From NCBI GenBank assembly GCA_045588655.1, contig JAZNEP010000021.1, forward strand, positions 15,307 to 79,306: a DNA stretch of 64,000 nucleotides. The letters are read 5' to 3'. Positions 19,055 through 27,922 of the stretch are shown in pieces. Numbering within the stretch: the stretch's first letter is position 1; each line of letters begins with the position of its first letter. The notes below the pieces were generated by a model. It saw only the letters and a list, made by a program, of their open reading frames with translations. It was not told the DNA's origin and ran no database searches. The translations under genes and the position numbers were made by a program. This DNA is from SVFI01 sp045588655 (GTDB taxonomy: Bacteria; Bacillota; Clostridia; Lachnospirales; Lachnospiraceae).

Positions 19055-19780
19055 ATGATAGCAAAGGTAATGAAGATGAGAGCTTATGAGCGCAAATCTG
19101 TGATAATCATATCACTACTTGCGTTTGTGTTTGGGCATATTACATTGTTTCTGATGAACTTTTGGGGAGATATGAAAATGGTCTTTCCTATAGGGAGCAT
19201 TGTGGCAATGTGTACAGGATACATGCTTTCGGGTATTTTTGGATTTAGCATGTTACCGCAGGAATTTAATAAGCAAATTGCATTTGGAATGACGAGAAAA
19301 ACGTTTTTTCGCATGGATGTGATCGTGTCATTGATTCATAATCTAATTTTGAGTGGGATGATTATTGTTATGTATCTAATAGAGAGGGTGATGGATCGTA
19401 TCTTTTATGCGACATATTTAGAGGTGTTTTCTTGGCCAAAAGGGATGGAGCTGTTTAGGATTGGAATGATTATGTTACTGGTCGTGCCCGTTTTGCTGAC
19501 TGCAATACGTCATCTTCTGGGCGCATGTTTGGCGAAGTACGGAAATAAAGCAATTTTTGTTATTTGGGGAACAGCTATGCTTTTGTCATTGCTGCCTAAC
19601 AGATGGATGATAATTGTGGAAAGACACAAAGATAGCATGTTGGCAAATTGGTTTCTAAAAATGGAAGGTGCTATAGGTAATGTGAGTCTGCTTGCATGGC
19701 TGATGGCAGGAATTGTTTTTGCCGGAGGTTCTATTATGATATCCTGGCGTATCTTACGAAAACAAATGGTTATTATGTAG
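19055..19780 (+). CDS. ABC transporter membrane protein, second subunit
   Basis: 241 residues with about six predicted membrane helices, starting 11 nt after the previous gene with RBS taggaggaaa. It has the same general topology as its neighbour (conserved-looking MxxR/K-rich cytoplasmic loop GMTRKTFFRMD near 80-90). It is probably the partner permease of the GntR/ABC operon. The operon seems to end here, since the next gene has its own promoter. Confidence 0.72.
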   Translation: MIAKVMKMRAYERKSVIIISLLAFVFGHITLFLMNFWGDMKMVFPIGSIVAMCTGYMLSGIFGFSMLPQEFNKQIAFGMTRKTFFRMDVIVSLIHNLILSGMIIVMYLIERVMDRIFYATYLEVFSWPKGMELFRIGMIMLLVVPVLLTAIRHLLGACLAKYGNKAIFVIWGTAMLLSLLPNRWMIIVERHKDSMLANWFLKMEGAIGNVSLLAWLMAGIVFAGGSIMISWRILRKQMVIM

Positions 19781-19838
19781 TTTAGAGTTTTTGATGGCCG
19801 GGTCTATACAAGTTTTTGCTTTTTTTATCCATACAAAG

Positions 19839-19867
19839 TTGCTCATTTTATATATGCGTAGTATAAT
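19839..19867 (+). promoter_or_regulatory. SigA-type promoter for PAS-GGDEF gene
   Basis: TTGCTC (19839-19844), 17-nt spacer, TATAAT (19862-19867), 46 nt before the GTG start of the following gene. Confidence 0.6.
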
Positions 19868-19913
19868 AAAGTCGTAATTTTGTGTAGGGGCATGTGTAAG
19901 TGAGGGAAATAGG

Positions 19914-21224
19914 GTGAATAGCAAAAATAGTATATTGATTGATGCGGTGTTTCAAGCAATCTTGGACAATACGCGTGATCTGATGTTTGTGAAAAATGCA
20001 GATTTTGAATATGTAGCAGCGTCTCGTTCTTTTGTTAAGATGGTTGGCAAAAAGAGTGTGGAAGAGATCGTCGGGCGTACCGATTTAGAGATTTTTGAAG
20101 ATAAAAATCTGGCAAAGCGTTACATGGCGGATGATAAAAAATTAGTGCAGGGTGGAGTGAATCTGATTGACTATATGGAGCCTATCACAGATCATAATGG
20201 GCAGGCGAGATATGGCTCTACTTCCAAGTACATCCTTACGGACGAACAAGGACAGTTTTTGGGTATATTTGGAATTACAAAAGATATTACAAAAGATTAT
20301 TTTGTCAGACAAAATTATCAGAAAGAATTAAAATATCTTTTTAAACTTCCGAAGAATACCTATGCGGTTACATATATTGATGTAGATAGCTGGCGTATTA
20401 TCAGTCAGCGAAAACAGGAGATTTTAGGTGCAACGTATCAGACGTGTGAGACCGTAGAAGAATTGTGCGAGTGTGCGCTTGCATCCATTTTGGATCGAGA
20501 TAGTGAAGCGTCCAAGTTTTATCGCCATTTCACACAGGAGTTTTTGGTTACGGTATTTGAGAGTGGAAGGACCCAGATTTCGTTTCGATATGAAAGGGAG
20601 TTGTCGGATGGTTCAAAGCACTGGGTACAGAACGATTTAAGATTTTTGACAGATGTAGACAGCGGCCATTTGTGTGCGATGTTGTCTGCCAAAAATATTG
20701 ACGAGGAGAAAAAGGAAGAACAGAGACTTCAAACAGCGGCCAAAATGGATAAGATGACGATGGTATTAAATCGAGAGACTACGATGGAGTATATTCGTCA
20801 GATAATCAAAATGGAAGATAATATGCAGCATGCTCTGTTTATGATTGATGTGGATAATTTTAAGTCATTGAATGATACCCACGGACATCGAGAGGGAGAC
20901 AAATTTTTGATTCATCTGGCAACAGAGATTAAAAACAGTTTTCGTGATAATGATATCGTCGGAAGGATTGGTGGGGACGAATTTTTCGCACTCATGCGAA
21001 ATGTGTCAAGCATCGATATGATAGAAAGCCGTGCCAATGAGTTGTTATCCACCATTCAAACGGTTTGTAAGGATTACCAGAGTGTAAATCTTTCCGGAAG
21101 TATCGGAATTAGTGTTTACCCTCAAAATGGTGATACATTGGATATGTTGTATGAAAAAGCAGATGCAGCATTATATATGGCTAAGCGACAAGGAAAAAAC
21201 AGAGTAGTTTTTACAGAAGAATAA
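19914..21224 (+). CDS. PAS-GGDEF diguanylate cyclase
   Basis: 436 residues, GTG start. An N-terminal PAS domain (about 10-130, FVKNADFEYVAASRSF and FGITKDITKDY) is followed by a second PAS-like sensing region (about 140-265) and a C-terminal GGDEF domain with intact GGDEF at 353-357 and the MIDVDNFKSLNDTHGH substrate strand. There are no membrane segments, so this is a cytoplasmic c-di-GMP synthase with an unknown signal. It is a single-gene unit with its own promoter and terminator. Confidence 0.92.
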   Translation: MNSKNSILIDAVFQAILDNTRDLMFVKNADFEYVAASRSFVKMVGKKSVEEIVGRTDLEIFEDKNLAKRYMADDKKLVQGGVNLIDYMEPITDHNGQARYGSTSKYILTDEQGQFLGIFGITKDITKDYFVRQNYQKELKYLFKLPKNTYAVTYIDVDSWRIISQRKQEILGATYQTCETVEELCECALASILDRDSEASKFYRHFTQEFLVTVFESGRTQISFRYERELSDGSKHWVQNDLRFLTDVDSGHLCAMLSAKNIDEEKKEEQRLQTAAKMDKMTMVLNRETTMEYIRQIIKMEDNMQHALFMIDVDNFKSLNDTHGHREGDKFLIHLATEIKNSFRDNDIVGRIGGDEFFALMRNVSSIDMIESRANELLSTIQTVCKDYQSVNLSGSIGISVYPQNGDTLDMLYEKADAALYMAKRQGKNRVVFTEE

Positions 21225-21231
21225 GAATTTT

Positions 21232-21269
21232 GCACCTTACATTGACTTGGGTTGATGTAGGGTGCTTTT
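21232..21269 (+). terminator. Intrinsic terminator after PAS-GGDEF gene
   Basis: An 11-bp stem (GCACCTTACAT with ATGTAGGGTGC, one wobble), a 12-nt loop and TTTT, beginning 7 nt after the stop. Confidence 0.8.
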
Positions 21270-21306
21270 AAGATTATAAAAAGTTTGTGTTTACTTGGGA
21301 GGAAAA

Positions 21307-22482
21307 ATGGAAGAGTCGAATAAAAAGCGTGCCCTAAATATGGGGGTAAAAATAGGACTGATTGCATTGATTCTTTTTATCAGTTTTTTTGTGGGATTAT
21401 ATGCGTTTATTATAACAGCAGCAATGGGGTTTCATGTGGTATTTTCGTTTGTCAATCCGTTTGTTTTACCGGGAGTATTAATACCACTTGTCGTAGTGAA
21501 AAATAAGAAGAAAGTTCTTATGGTGGATGGAGTATTTTTAGGCGTCTATTTGATTGCGATTCTCGTGAATGTAGGTATCATTACGTATAACGAAAATATT
21601 ACGATTGATACATCACCGAATATAGAGGTGAATGAATATCTGCCGTTTGATGAGAAATCAAAGATTGTGAAGCTACAAGAGGTGGCGAGTCTGAAATTGA
21701 CAGATAATCTTCCGGTGGTGGATGGGGCGGCAGCAGTATTTCCGGTGTATTCTGCCTTTGTCAATGCGACTTATCCTGAAACGGTGGAATTGTATGACGG
21801 AACATTTGAGTATAACAATACAGTTGCAGGATATATGTTCCTGGCGGAAAGACAGACGGATATTTTCTTTGGGGCGTATCCGTCGGAGGATCAGATTGAC
21901 TATGCGAAAGAGCTGGGAACAGAATTTGAGTATACGCCGATTGGGAGTGAGGCTTTTGTATTTTTTGTACATAAGGATAACCCGGTGGAATCCTTGACAA
22001 CAGAACAGATACAAAGTATATACTCCGGAGAAATTACAAATTGGAAAGAAGTTGGCGGAAAGAATGAGAAGATTGTGGCATTCCAAAGAAATGAGGGTAG
22101 TGGTAGTCAGAGTATGCTGGTTCGCTTCATGGATGGAAAACCTGTGATGAAGGCACCAAGCGAGCAGGTCAATGATCTTATGTCAGGGATTATTGAGCAA
22201 GTGTCAGATTATAAAAGTACGACGGCGTCCATCGGATTTTCATTTCGCTATTATGTGGAGGGAATCATTCAAAATCCGGATATTAAAATGATACGTATCG
22301 ATGATGTTGCACCGACGGTGGAGAATATCAAGAATGGAAATTATCCAGTGACCACTCCTTTATATGCGGTTACCTACAAAGGGAATGAGAATGAAAATGT
22401 GGATCGACTGATTGAGTGGGTTTTGTCAAATGAGGGACAGGAAATTATTGAAAAAACAGGGTATGCGGGGGTTGCAAAATAA
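21307..22482 (+). CDS. Membrane-anchored PstS-like substrate-binding protein
   Basis: 391 residues from the ATG at 21307, which has GGGAGG 5 nt upstream; an in-frame TTG at 21295 is rejected. The first ~100 residues contain three hydrophobic segments instead of a lipoprotein signal. Residues about 120-390 form a phosphate-binding-type periplasmic domain: GSEAFVFFVHKDNPV, LTTEQIQSIYSGEITNWKEVGG and a Gly/Ser-rich RNEGSGSQSM that normally contacts phosphate. No pst permease or ATPase genes adjoin it, so it may act as a sensor or stand-alone binding protein, not as a transporter component. Confidence 0.8.
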   Translation: MEESNKKRALNMGVKIGLIALILFISFFVGLYAFIITAAMGFHVVFSFVNPFVLPGVLIPLVVVKNKKKVLMVDGVFLGVYLIAILVNVGIITYNENITIDTSPNIEVNEYLPFDEKSKIVKLQEVASLKLTDNLPVVDGAAAVFPVYSAFVNATYPETVELYDGTFEYNNTVAGYMFLAERQTDIFFGAYPSEDQIDYAKELGTEFEYTPIGSEAFVFFVHKDNPVESLTTEQIQSIYSGEITNWKEVGGKNEKIVAFQRNEGSGSQSMLVRFMDGKPVMKAPSEQVNDLMSGIIEQVSDYKSTTASIGFSFRYYVEGIIQNPDIKMIRIDDVAPTVENIKNGNYPVTTPLYAVTYKGNENENVDRLIEWVLSNEGQEIIEKTGYAGVAK

Positions 22483-22485
22483 GAC

Positions 22486-22510
22486 AAAAATGAAAGGAGT
22501 TTCATTTTTT
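22486..22510 (+). terminator. Possible weak terminator after PstS-like gene
   Basis: AAAAATGAAA and TTTCATTTTT can form a 10-bp AT-rich stem with loop GGAG followed by Ts. The low GC content makes it weak. Confidence 0.45.
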
Positions 22511-22601
22511 GTGGTTGACAAGAATTTACAATCTAAGGGAACAGCACAAAGTATTAGCAAAAACGGTGAATTATCTTTTGGGAGTGGAGGACTAGAGAAA
22601 C

Positions 22602-23108
22602 ATGAAAAAGGCTTTATTGGTCATAGATATGCAGAATATATGTGTCGGAGAAAAGCATGCATCGTATTTTGCGTATGATAACGAAAGTTTGATTCGTGAG
22701 GTAAATAAAGTGATAGATGCCAATGCGGAAAACATGGTCGTTTATATAAAAAATGTAATGAAGAAAAATTTCATAAACAAGTTTGCGCCGTTTCAGGCGT
22801 ACGAAGGATCGGAAGAGATTGAATTAGTGGAAGGGCTTCATATCGTGTCGAAACATGTATATAAAAAATATAGAGGAGATGCATTTTCCAATCCTGTACT
22901 GGATGAATTGTTAAGGGAACATGATATTGAATGTGTGGAAATGGTAGGTGTCGACGGTGGCGGTTGTGTTGCTTTGACAGCGTTAGGCGCTGTGAAAAAT
23001 GGCTATCAGGTAATTATAAATGAAACCGCTATCGGAACGATGTTTGAAAAAAATAAAGAGAAATATTTCATAAAATTACGAAAGATGGGTGCACAATTTG
23101 TTCAGTAA
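22602..23108 (+). CDS. Isochorismatase-family cysteine hydrolase
   Basis: 168 residues of the isochorismatase-like fold: catalytic Asp9 in LVIDMQN, a Lys-rich segment near residue 88 (VYKKYRGDAF) carrying the expected Lys, and the nucleophile Cys122 in GVDGGGCVALTALGA. These make the Asp-Lys-Cys triad of nicotinamidase-type amidases. The cis-peptide VxGVDGG precedes the Cys as usual. The substrate (nicotinamide, ureidoacrylate or another amide) cannot be assigned. RBS is gtggagga. It stands alone before a terminator. Confidence 0.85.
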   Translation: MKKALLVIDMQNICVGEKHASYFAYDNESLIREVNKVIDANAENMVVYIKNVMKKNFINKFAPFQAYEGSEEIELVEGLHIVSKHVYKKYRGDAFSNPVLDELLREHDIECVEMVGVDGGGCVALTALGAVKNGYQVIINETAIGTMFEKNKEKYFIKLRKMGAQFVQ

Positions 23109-23170
23109 AACACCTAATTACATAACCGGACCGTACGTACTATCCGACGAGTAAAGTGAGAGTGACGGGA

Positions 23171-23196
23171 AAAGGGATCGACTGCGATCCCTTTTT
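23171..23196. terminator. Intrinsic terminator between convergent genes
   Basis: Perfect 10-bp stem AAAGGGATCG/CGATCCCTTT with tetraloop ACTG and a T run on the plus strand. It may also serve the minus-strand anti-sigma gene that ends at 23210, since the minus strand also ends the stem in TTTT. Confidence 0.85.
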
Positions 23197-23209
23197 CTAT
23201 TGTTCATAT

Positions 23210-24232
23210 TTAGTTGTTTTCAATAGGGAATGAAACGTGCCAGTCGCCTTCAATCAATGTCTGACTTGTTACAAATTCTCCGATAATCTGATAGTTTGGT
23301 AACTCGTCAGGTGATACGTCAAAAATATATTCATCGTAGCTGCCTTTGGTTTCTTCGTCCCAGAAAGAATGTGTCAGCATCGGATATATGATTTCACTGC
23401 CTTTTTGAAGAGAAAGCCATCCGTGATTGTCGTAGCGGAGAATATCTTCATAATAAGCTTGTATGTGAAGTTTTCCGTCTACAAATCCATAGGCGGTAAT
23501 CGTGGCGCCCGGAACAGGGGAAATATATTGTGCTTCGTTTGAAGTCAGTAATGAGGTTAGGTTTTGCGCATCGGTGTCAGAGCTAATACTGTATCCTCGC
23601 AGATTTACATCACTGAGGTTCACAATTTTATCGGTTTCTTCAGCTTGAAGGATTTGTGGCAATTCTTGTATGGTTTCGGTTTTACCTGTCAACAGTTTTG
23701 ATATGGAAAATTTCATATAAGTCCCTTCAATCTGTCCGTTTTGCTGAATGGAGATTAAGAATGTGGCGGATTTATTAGTGTTATCATAAGAAATAAGGCT
23801 ACACGTGCCGATTTGGTCGGCGTTAGTGTGAATGCTGTAGCTGTCAAATAAATCAATAGACTCATCAATTAAGTTACCTTCTAAATCCTGCAATGATATG
23901 TAAATATCAGCACTATTTCCATCGATATGGATCGCTTCCACATTCATCTTTATGTTTTGATCGGTACACGCCTTGTTAACGGGAACTAATTCCAGTGCAA
24001 TGTCAGGATATACCGAATATAGTATTTCATAGGCTTGAATATTTCCGGCTGCAACAGCGGCAGATACGCTGCCGAATAATAAAATAAGTGTAGCAGCAAT
24101 GCAGGCAGCAAGTTTTTTGATGCGGACAGAAACGATATAGGAATGGGAGTTTTTCTTTTTGGTATAGTCAATGGTTTCGGAGATAAACTTGTCGTCGATA
24201 TTTGAGATTGCATCTTCGAGTACATGTTTCAT
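23210..24232 (-). CDS. Membrane anti-sigma factor-like protein (DUF4179-type)
   Basis: 340 residues. A cytoplasmic N terminus (1-35) is followed by one membrane helix (about 38-62, LAACIAATLILLFGS) and a ~275-residue extracytoplasmic domain with no catalytic motif. This layout and the four-base overlap with the upstream ECF sigma gene are typical of anti-sigma factors of the DUF4179 kind, which hold the sigma factor at the membrane until a signal acts. The role is inferred from context; the sigma-binding residues are not recognisable. Confidence 0.8.
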   Translation of the reverse strand: MKHVLEDAISNIDDKFISETIDYTKKKNSHSYIVSVRIKKLAACIAATLILLFGSVSAAVAAGNIQAYEILYSVYPDIALELVPVNKACTDQNIKMNVEAIHIDGNSADIYISLQDLEGNLIDESIDLFDSYSIHTNADQIGTCSLISYDNTNKSATFLISIQQNGQIEGTYMKFSISKLLTGKTETIQELPQILQAEETDKIVNLSDVNLRGYSISSDTDAQNLTSLLTSNEAQYISPVPGATITAYGFVDGKLHIQAYYEDILRYDNHGWLSLQKGSEIIYPMLTHSFWDEETKGSYDEYIFDVSPDELPNYQIIGEFVTSQTLIEGDWHVSFPIENN

Positions 24233-24783
24233 AGAAGTTCCTCCTGTTCTAAATATTTTTTCAGTTTTTCTCTAATCCGGTGTAAACGGACGGTTATATA
24301 ATTTTTGTTTGTGTTCATGTGTTCGGCTATTTCGGAAATATCTTTGCAAAACCAATAACGTTGCATAAAAATGACGCGGTCTTTCCGGTTTAAACTATGT
24401 AAAAAATAATTAATCTGTCTTGCAAGCTCTTCGGCTTGAATCAAGTGTTCGACAGATTCCGTGCTGCTTAAACATTCACAAAGTTCATCGAGTGAAACAT
24501 CATAGGAACAATTGCGCTTGGCGGCGGTGTTACTTCTATATTTTTTAAGAGAAATATTGCGAGTGATTTTACATAAGTATGCAGGAAATGAAGATGGTAT
24601 CTGGGGTGGAATCGTGTTCCAAACTGCTAAATAAGCGTCATTGACGCATTCTTCCGCATCCTGTTCATTTCCGACAATATGATAGGCTATCGATTTGCAT
24701 ATGCTTCCGTATTTTGATGCCATGCTACTGATGGCCTGTTCTGAACGATGCAAAAACATGTCCACGATACATTGGTCTTCCAT
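24229..24783 (-). CDS. ECF-type RNA polymerase sigma factor
   Basis: 184 residues. Sigma region 2 spans about 20-90 (core-binding NEQDAEECVNDAYLAVW), and region 4 helix-turn-helix about 120-175 (RKDRVIFMQRYW...ISEIAEHMNTNKNYITVRLHR). The absence of region 3 and short length are diagnostic for group 4 (ECF) factors. A strong RBS (AAAGGAGG) precedes the start. It is co-transcribed with the anti-sigma-like gene. The target promoters are unknown. Confidence 0.93.
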   Translation of the reverse strand: MEDQCIVDMFLHRSEQAISSMASKYGSICKSIAYHIVGNEQDAEECVNDAYLAVWNTIPPQIPSSFPAYLCKITRNISLKKYRSNTAAKRNCSYDVSLDELCECLSSTESVEHLIQAEELARQINYFLHSLNRKDRVIFMQRYWFCKDISEIAEHMNTNKNYITVRLHRIREKLKKYLEQEELL

Positions 24784-24827
24784 GTCAAGATCCTCCTTTC
24801 AACCATATAGTTCCCTTTTCGGTTTCA

Positions 24828-24856
24828 ATATTACAACATGATTGTCTTTTTCACAA
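24828..24856 (-). promoter_or_regulatory. Promoter of the ECF sigma operon
   Basis: On the minus strand, TTGTGA (24856-24851), 17-nt spacer, TAATAT (24833-24828). A nearby TGAAACC resembles an ECF -35 element, but I see no matching -10, so autoregulation is only a possibility. Confidence 0.5.
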
Positions 24857-24890
24857 ATATACTTTTCTTATTTGTGGCAATAGAATCCCA

Positions 24891-24919
24891 TTGAAAATCT
24901 CATTTTCATGTACTATAAT
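24891..24919 (+). promoter_or_regulatory. Promoter of MATE gene with overlapping inverted repeat
   Basis: TTGAAA (24891-24896), 17-nt spacer, TATAAT (24914-24919). A perfect inverted repeat TGAAAAT-CTC-ATTTTCA (24892-24908) overlaps the -35 and spacer and could be an operator. Confidence 0.65.
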
Positions 24920-24961
24920 GTGCAAGAATAAAAGAAGACATGATATATAGAGGAAAGATAG

Positions 24962-26305
24962 ATGAAAGATTTAACAAAGGGATATCCGGCAAAGGTCATT
25001 ATGATGTTTACGATTCCGCTTATGTTCGGATATATTTTTCAGCAGTTTTACAATATGGCAGACAGCAAGATTGTCAGTACATATGTTGGGACCGGGGCAC
25101 TGGCTGCAGTCGGGGCGACGGCGGTTGTTTTTAATACGATGATTTTTTTTATCAACGGATTAACGCAGGGATTTTCGATACTCATTGCGAACAGTTTCGG
25201 TGCCAAGGATATGCAGAGCTTGCGCCGCTATGTAGCGGGCACGATGATCTATACTGCGATTGTAACTGTGATTATGACAGTGGGAGGGCTTGTGTTTATC
25301 GTACCGATTTTAGAGTATTTGCAAACACCGGCCGAAATAATGGAAGCAGCTACGTCGTATGTGCGAATTATCATTGCGGGGATAGTGACGTCGTCTCTTT
25401 ACAATATGTGTGCGAATATGCTTAGGGCAGTGGGAGATAGCAAAAATCCTTTGTATTGTCTTTTGGTGGCAGTTGTGGCTAACATCGGTTTGGATATTTT
25501 GTTTGTGCGTAATTTTGCGATGGGAATTGAAGGTGCAGCTTACGCCACAGTAATCGCACAAGCATTGTCGGGAATGATGTCGTTGGCAATTATTTTATTT
25601 AAATATAAAGAAATTCTGCCAAAGAGACACGATTGGAAGATTGAGAAAACACGCTATTGGGTTTTGTTTACAACAGGTATTTCTATGGCACTGATGGGAT
25701 GTATCGTGAACATCGGAACCATTGTGTTGCAAGGAGCCATCAATGCACTCGGAACAGATATCGTGGTAGCGCATACTGCATCGCGGCGTGTATTTGATAT
25801 TATGATGGTAGCGCTGTATACGACTGGTATGGCAATGACGACTTATGCAAGTCAGAATATGGGAGCAAAAAAGCCGGAGCGTGTCCGTCGGGGCGTAAGA
25901 CATGCCAATTTAATCGTGACGGGATTTACAACCATTCTTCTTGGTTTCTGCTACCTCTTTGGTGAACCACTACTAATTTGGGTGACAAGTACAGAGAATC
26001 GCACGATTATTGACGCGTCTGTTATGTATCTCCAAATCAGCATATGGTTTTTCTATGTTCTGGGTCCGCTTTTTGTCATGCGTTGTACATTACAGGGGAT
26101 GGGAAGAAAGATTATTCCTTTGGTTTCGAGTTTTATGGAAATGGTTGTGAAAGTGCTTTCAGCGGGATTTTTGGTTCCAGCATTGGCTTATGTAGGCGTG
26201 GCGCTTACAGAGCCAATCAGCTGGATTGTGATGATTATTCCATTAATTGTGGCGTATTATGTGAAACCGCCGGAAAAGATGATGGGAGAGGATAGAAATG
26301 AATAA
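24962..26305 (+). CDS. MATE-family multidrug/metabolite efflux protein
   Basis: 447 residues with 12 hydrophobic helices arranged as two similar halves. The first segment contains KVIMMFTIPLMFGYIFQQFYNMAD, split here by the family pattern P-L-x6-Q-x2-Y-x2-D that marks MATE transporters. It should export a compound using a Na+ or H+ gradient. The following gene overlaps by eight bases, so they are co-translated. Divergent from the ECF sigma operon. Confidence 0.93.
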   Translation: MKDLTKGYPAKVIMMFTIPLMFGYIFQQFYNMADSKIVSTYVGTGALAAVGATAVVFNTMIFFINGLTQGFSILIANSFGAKDMQSLRRYVAGTMIYTAIVTVIMTVGGLVFIVPILEYLQTPAEIMEAATSYVRIIIAGIVTSSLYNMCANMLRAVGDSKNPLYCLLVAVVANIGLDILFVRNFAMGIEGAAYATVIAQALSGMMSLAIILFKYKEILPKRHDWKIEKTRYWVLFTTGISMALMGCIVNIGTIVLQGAINALGTDIVVAHTASRRVFDIMMVALYTTGMAMTTYASQNMGAKKPERVRRGVRHANLIVTGFTTILLGFCYLFGEPLLIWVTSTENRTIIDASVMYLQISIWFFYVLGPLFVMRCTLQGMGRKIIPLVSSFMEMVVKVLSAGFLVPALAYVGVALTEPISWIVMIIPLIVAYYVKPPEKMMGEDRNE

Positions 26306-27782
26306 AATAATTCAAATCTTTCAAGTATTGAAAGACATAGTTGCGTGCTTTTTGGGAATTATTTTTTTAATGATTGCGCTGAGTTTGTTCTTTGAAGGTG
26401 CAGTCATTGGCGGAATTGCAGCTATGAGTTTCGGCATAGGGATTACACCTCTGTGGAGAAAGATTCTCAGGGCAATGAATATGCATGTTTCTGTAAAGAA
26501 AACAATGATTGCTATGACGTGTCTTTTTTTAGTGGTTTGCGGTTCGATAGCAATGCTTGGAGGCACATCGGAAGAAATCGCATCAGAGGAATCAAATTCT
26601 GTTATAGTAGAGAGTGTTAGTGTAGAAAATGAAGAACAGTCAGATACAATAGCACAAAACCTGTTGGAAGAAGACGCTGAATCAATAGGGGAAGAACATG
26701 CCGAAGAGGCAGTGGAAGTAAGCAATGGAATGCAGGTGCATTTCATCGATGTGGGACAAGGCGATGCGACATTAATTATCTCGGGTGAGCATGCAATGCT
26801 GATTGATGCAGGGGATGATACCAGGGGAACCTTGGTTCAATATTATTTGCAGAAACAAGGGATAGAGAAGCTTGATTACCTTGTGCTGACGCATACAGAT
26901 GCAGATCATATCGGTGGTGCAGATGTAGTCATCAATAAATTTGATATTAACAATGTCTTTATAGGCGATTATCCAAAAGAGAATAATGTCTATAGAGATT
27001 TGATGCAGGCATTGAATGATAAGAATCTTACATATTCGACACCGCTTGTGGGAGAGAACTATGCACTGGGAGATGCCTTTTTTACTATACTTGCTCCTAA
27101 CAGGGGGTATTCAGATCCAAATAATTCTTCCATTGCATTAATGGTGCAGAATGGCGAAAATCGCTTTCTTTTTACCGGAGATGCAGAAGAGGAAGCAGAA
27201 TGGGATATTTTGGCAAATGGTTTAAATATGGATTGCGATGTATTTAAGGCCGGACATCACGGAAGTAAAACGTCTAATTCTGTTTCATTTTTAAACGCTG
27301 CAACACCATCCAGTGTGGTAATCAGCTGTGAGGAAAATAATTCATATGGTCATCCGCATGCAGAAGTATTAAATAATTTACGTAGAATGGGAATTAAAGT
27401 ATTCCGAACGGACGAGCAGGGATCGATTATTGCGATTTCAGACGGAAAGGAAATTACATGGAACAGTGCGCCATCTGAGAGTTGGAAATCGGGTGAAAGC
27501 ACACGGAACTTTACTGAGTATGAGACGGATGAGAATAAGACAGATGAGAATAAGACAGATGAGAATGCGACAGAGAATAAGATAGAAAATGCAGATGCCA
27601 CATATGCTGTGAATGACAAAAACGGAAAGATTCACCTGGTAGGGGCCTGTTCGGCGACAGGAAGTGGAAGGAATGCCATGACCAGTCCTGTTTATTTTTC
27701 AACATATGAAGAGGCAGAAGTTTATTCGATGCAGATTGCGCCGAAAGAAGATAAGAGAGCGTGTGGGAATTGTTGGAAATGA
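26298..27782 (+). CDS. ComEC/Rec2-like metallo-beta-lactamase-fold hydrolase with C-terminal Ada-like zinc domain
   Basis: 494 residues. Two N-terminal hydrophobic segments (about 13-45 and 60-82) precede an acidic linker. The MBL domain (about 140-390) starts FIDVGQGDAT and has the metal motif THTDADHIGG, as in the C-terminal part of the DNA-uptake protein ComEC, and the later GHHGSK. A low-complexity linker with TDENK repeats follows. The last ~55 residues (AVNDKNGKIHLVGACS...KRACGNCWK) resemble an Ada-type zinc-binding tail common on extracellular nuclease-like proteins. Probably an extracytoplasmic hydrolase acting on DNA or nucleotides (inference). It lacks the ComEC channel domain, so it is not ComEC itself. 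Confidence 0.82.
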   Translation: MNKIIQIFQVLKDIVACFLGIIFLMIALSLFFEGAVIGGIAAMSFGIGITPLWRKILRAMNMHVSVKKTMIAMTCLFLVVCGSIAMLGGTSEEIASEESNSVIVESVSVENEEQSDTIAQNLLEEDAESIGEEHAEEAVEVSNGMQVHFIDVGQGDATLIISGEHAMLIDAGDDTRGTLVQYYLQKQGIEKLDYLVLTHTDADHIGGADVVINKFDINNVFIGDYPKENNVYRDLMQALNDKNLTYSTPLVGENYALGDAFFTILAPNRGYSDPNNSSIALMVQNGENRFLFTGDAEEEAEWDILANGLNMDCDVFKAGHHGSKTSNSVSFLNAATPSSVVISCEENNSYGHPHAEVLNNLRRMGIKVFRTDEQGSIIAISDGKEITWNSAPSESWKSGESTRNFTEYETDENKTDENKTDENATENKIENADATYAVNDKNGKIHLVGACSATGSGRNAMTSPVYFSTYEEAEVYSMQIAPKEDKRACGNCWK

Positions 27783-27790
27783 TGATAAGA

Positions 27791-27827
27791 AATCGATTGA
27801 TTTTTCATTGAATCAATCGATTTTTTT
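27791..27827 (+). terminator. Intrinsic terminator after ComEC-like gene
   Basis: 12-bp perfect stem AATCGATTGATT/AATCAATCGATT with an 8-nt loop and a seven-T run. Confidence 0.88.
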
Positions 27828-27846
27828 AATTGTTTATAAATATAAG

Positions 27847-27878
27847 TTGACAAATAACAAAACATATGATTATATGTT
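27847..27878 (+). promoter_or_regulatory. Promoter with overlapping palindrome upstream of methyltransferase operon
   Basis: TTGACA (27847-27852), 17-nt spacer, TTATAT (27870-27875). An inverted repeat AACATAT-GATT-ATATGTT (27861-27878) spans the -10 and is placed like a repressor operator. Confidence 0.6.
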
Positions 27879-27922
27879 CATATAAGCAAATAAACAAATA
27901 ATCACAAAGAGGAAGATAAAAT

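Noticed and set aside
23109..23170. GTACGTAC palindrome and G-rich stretch after the isochorismatase gene
   Set aside because: The palindrome is only 8 bp and lies between convergent genes; no function can be supported.
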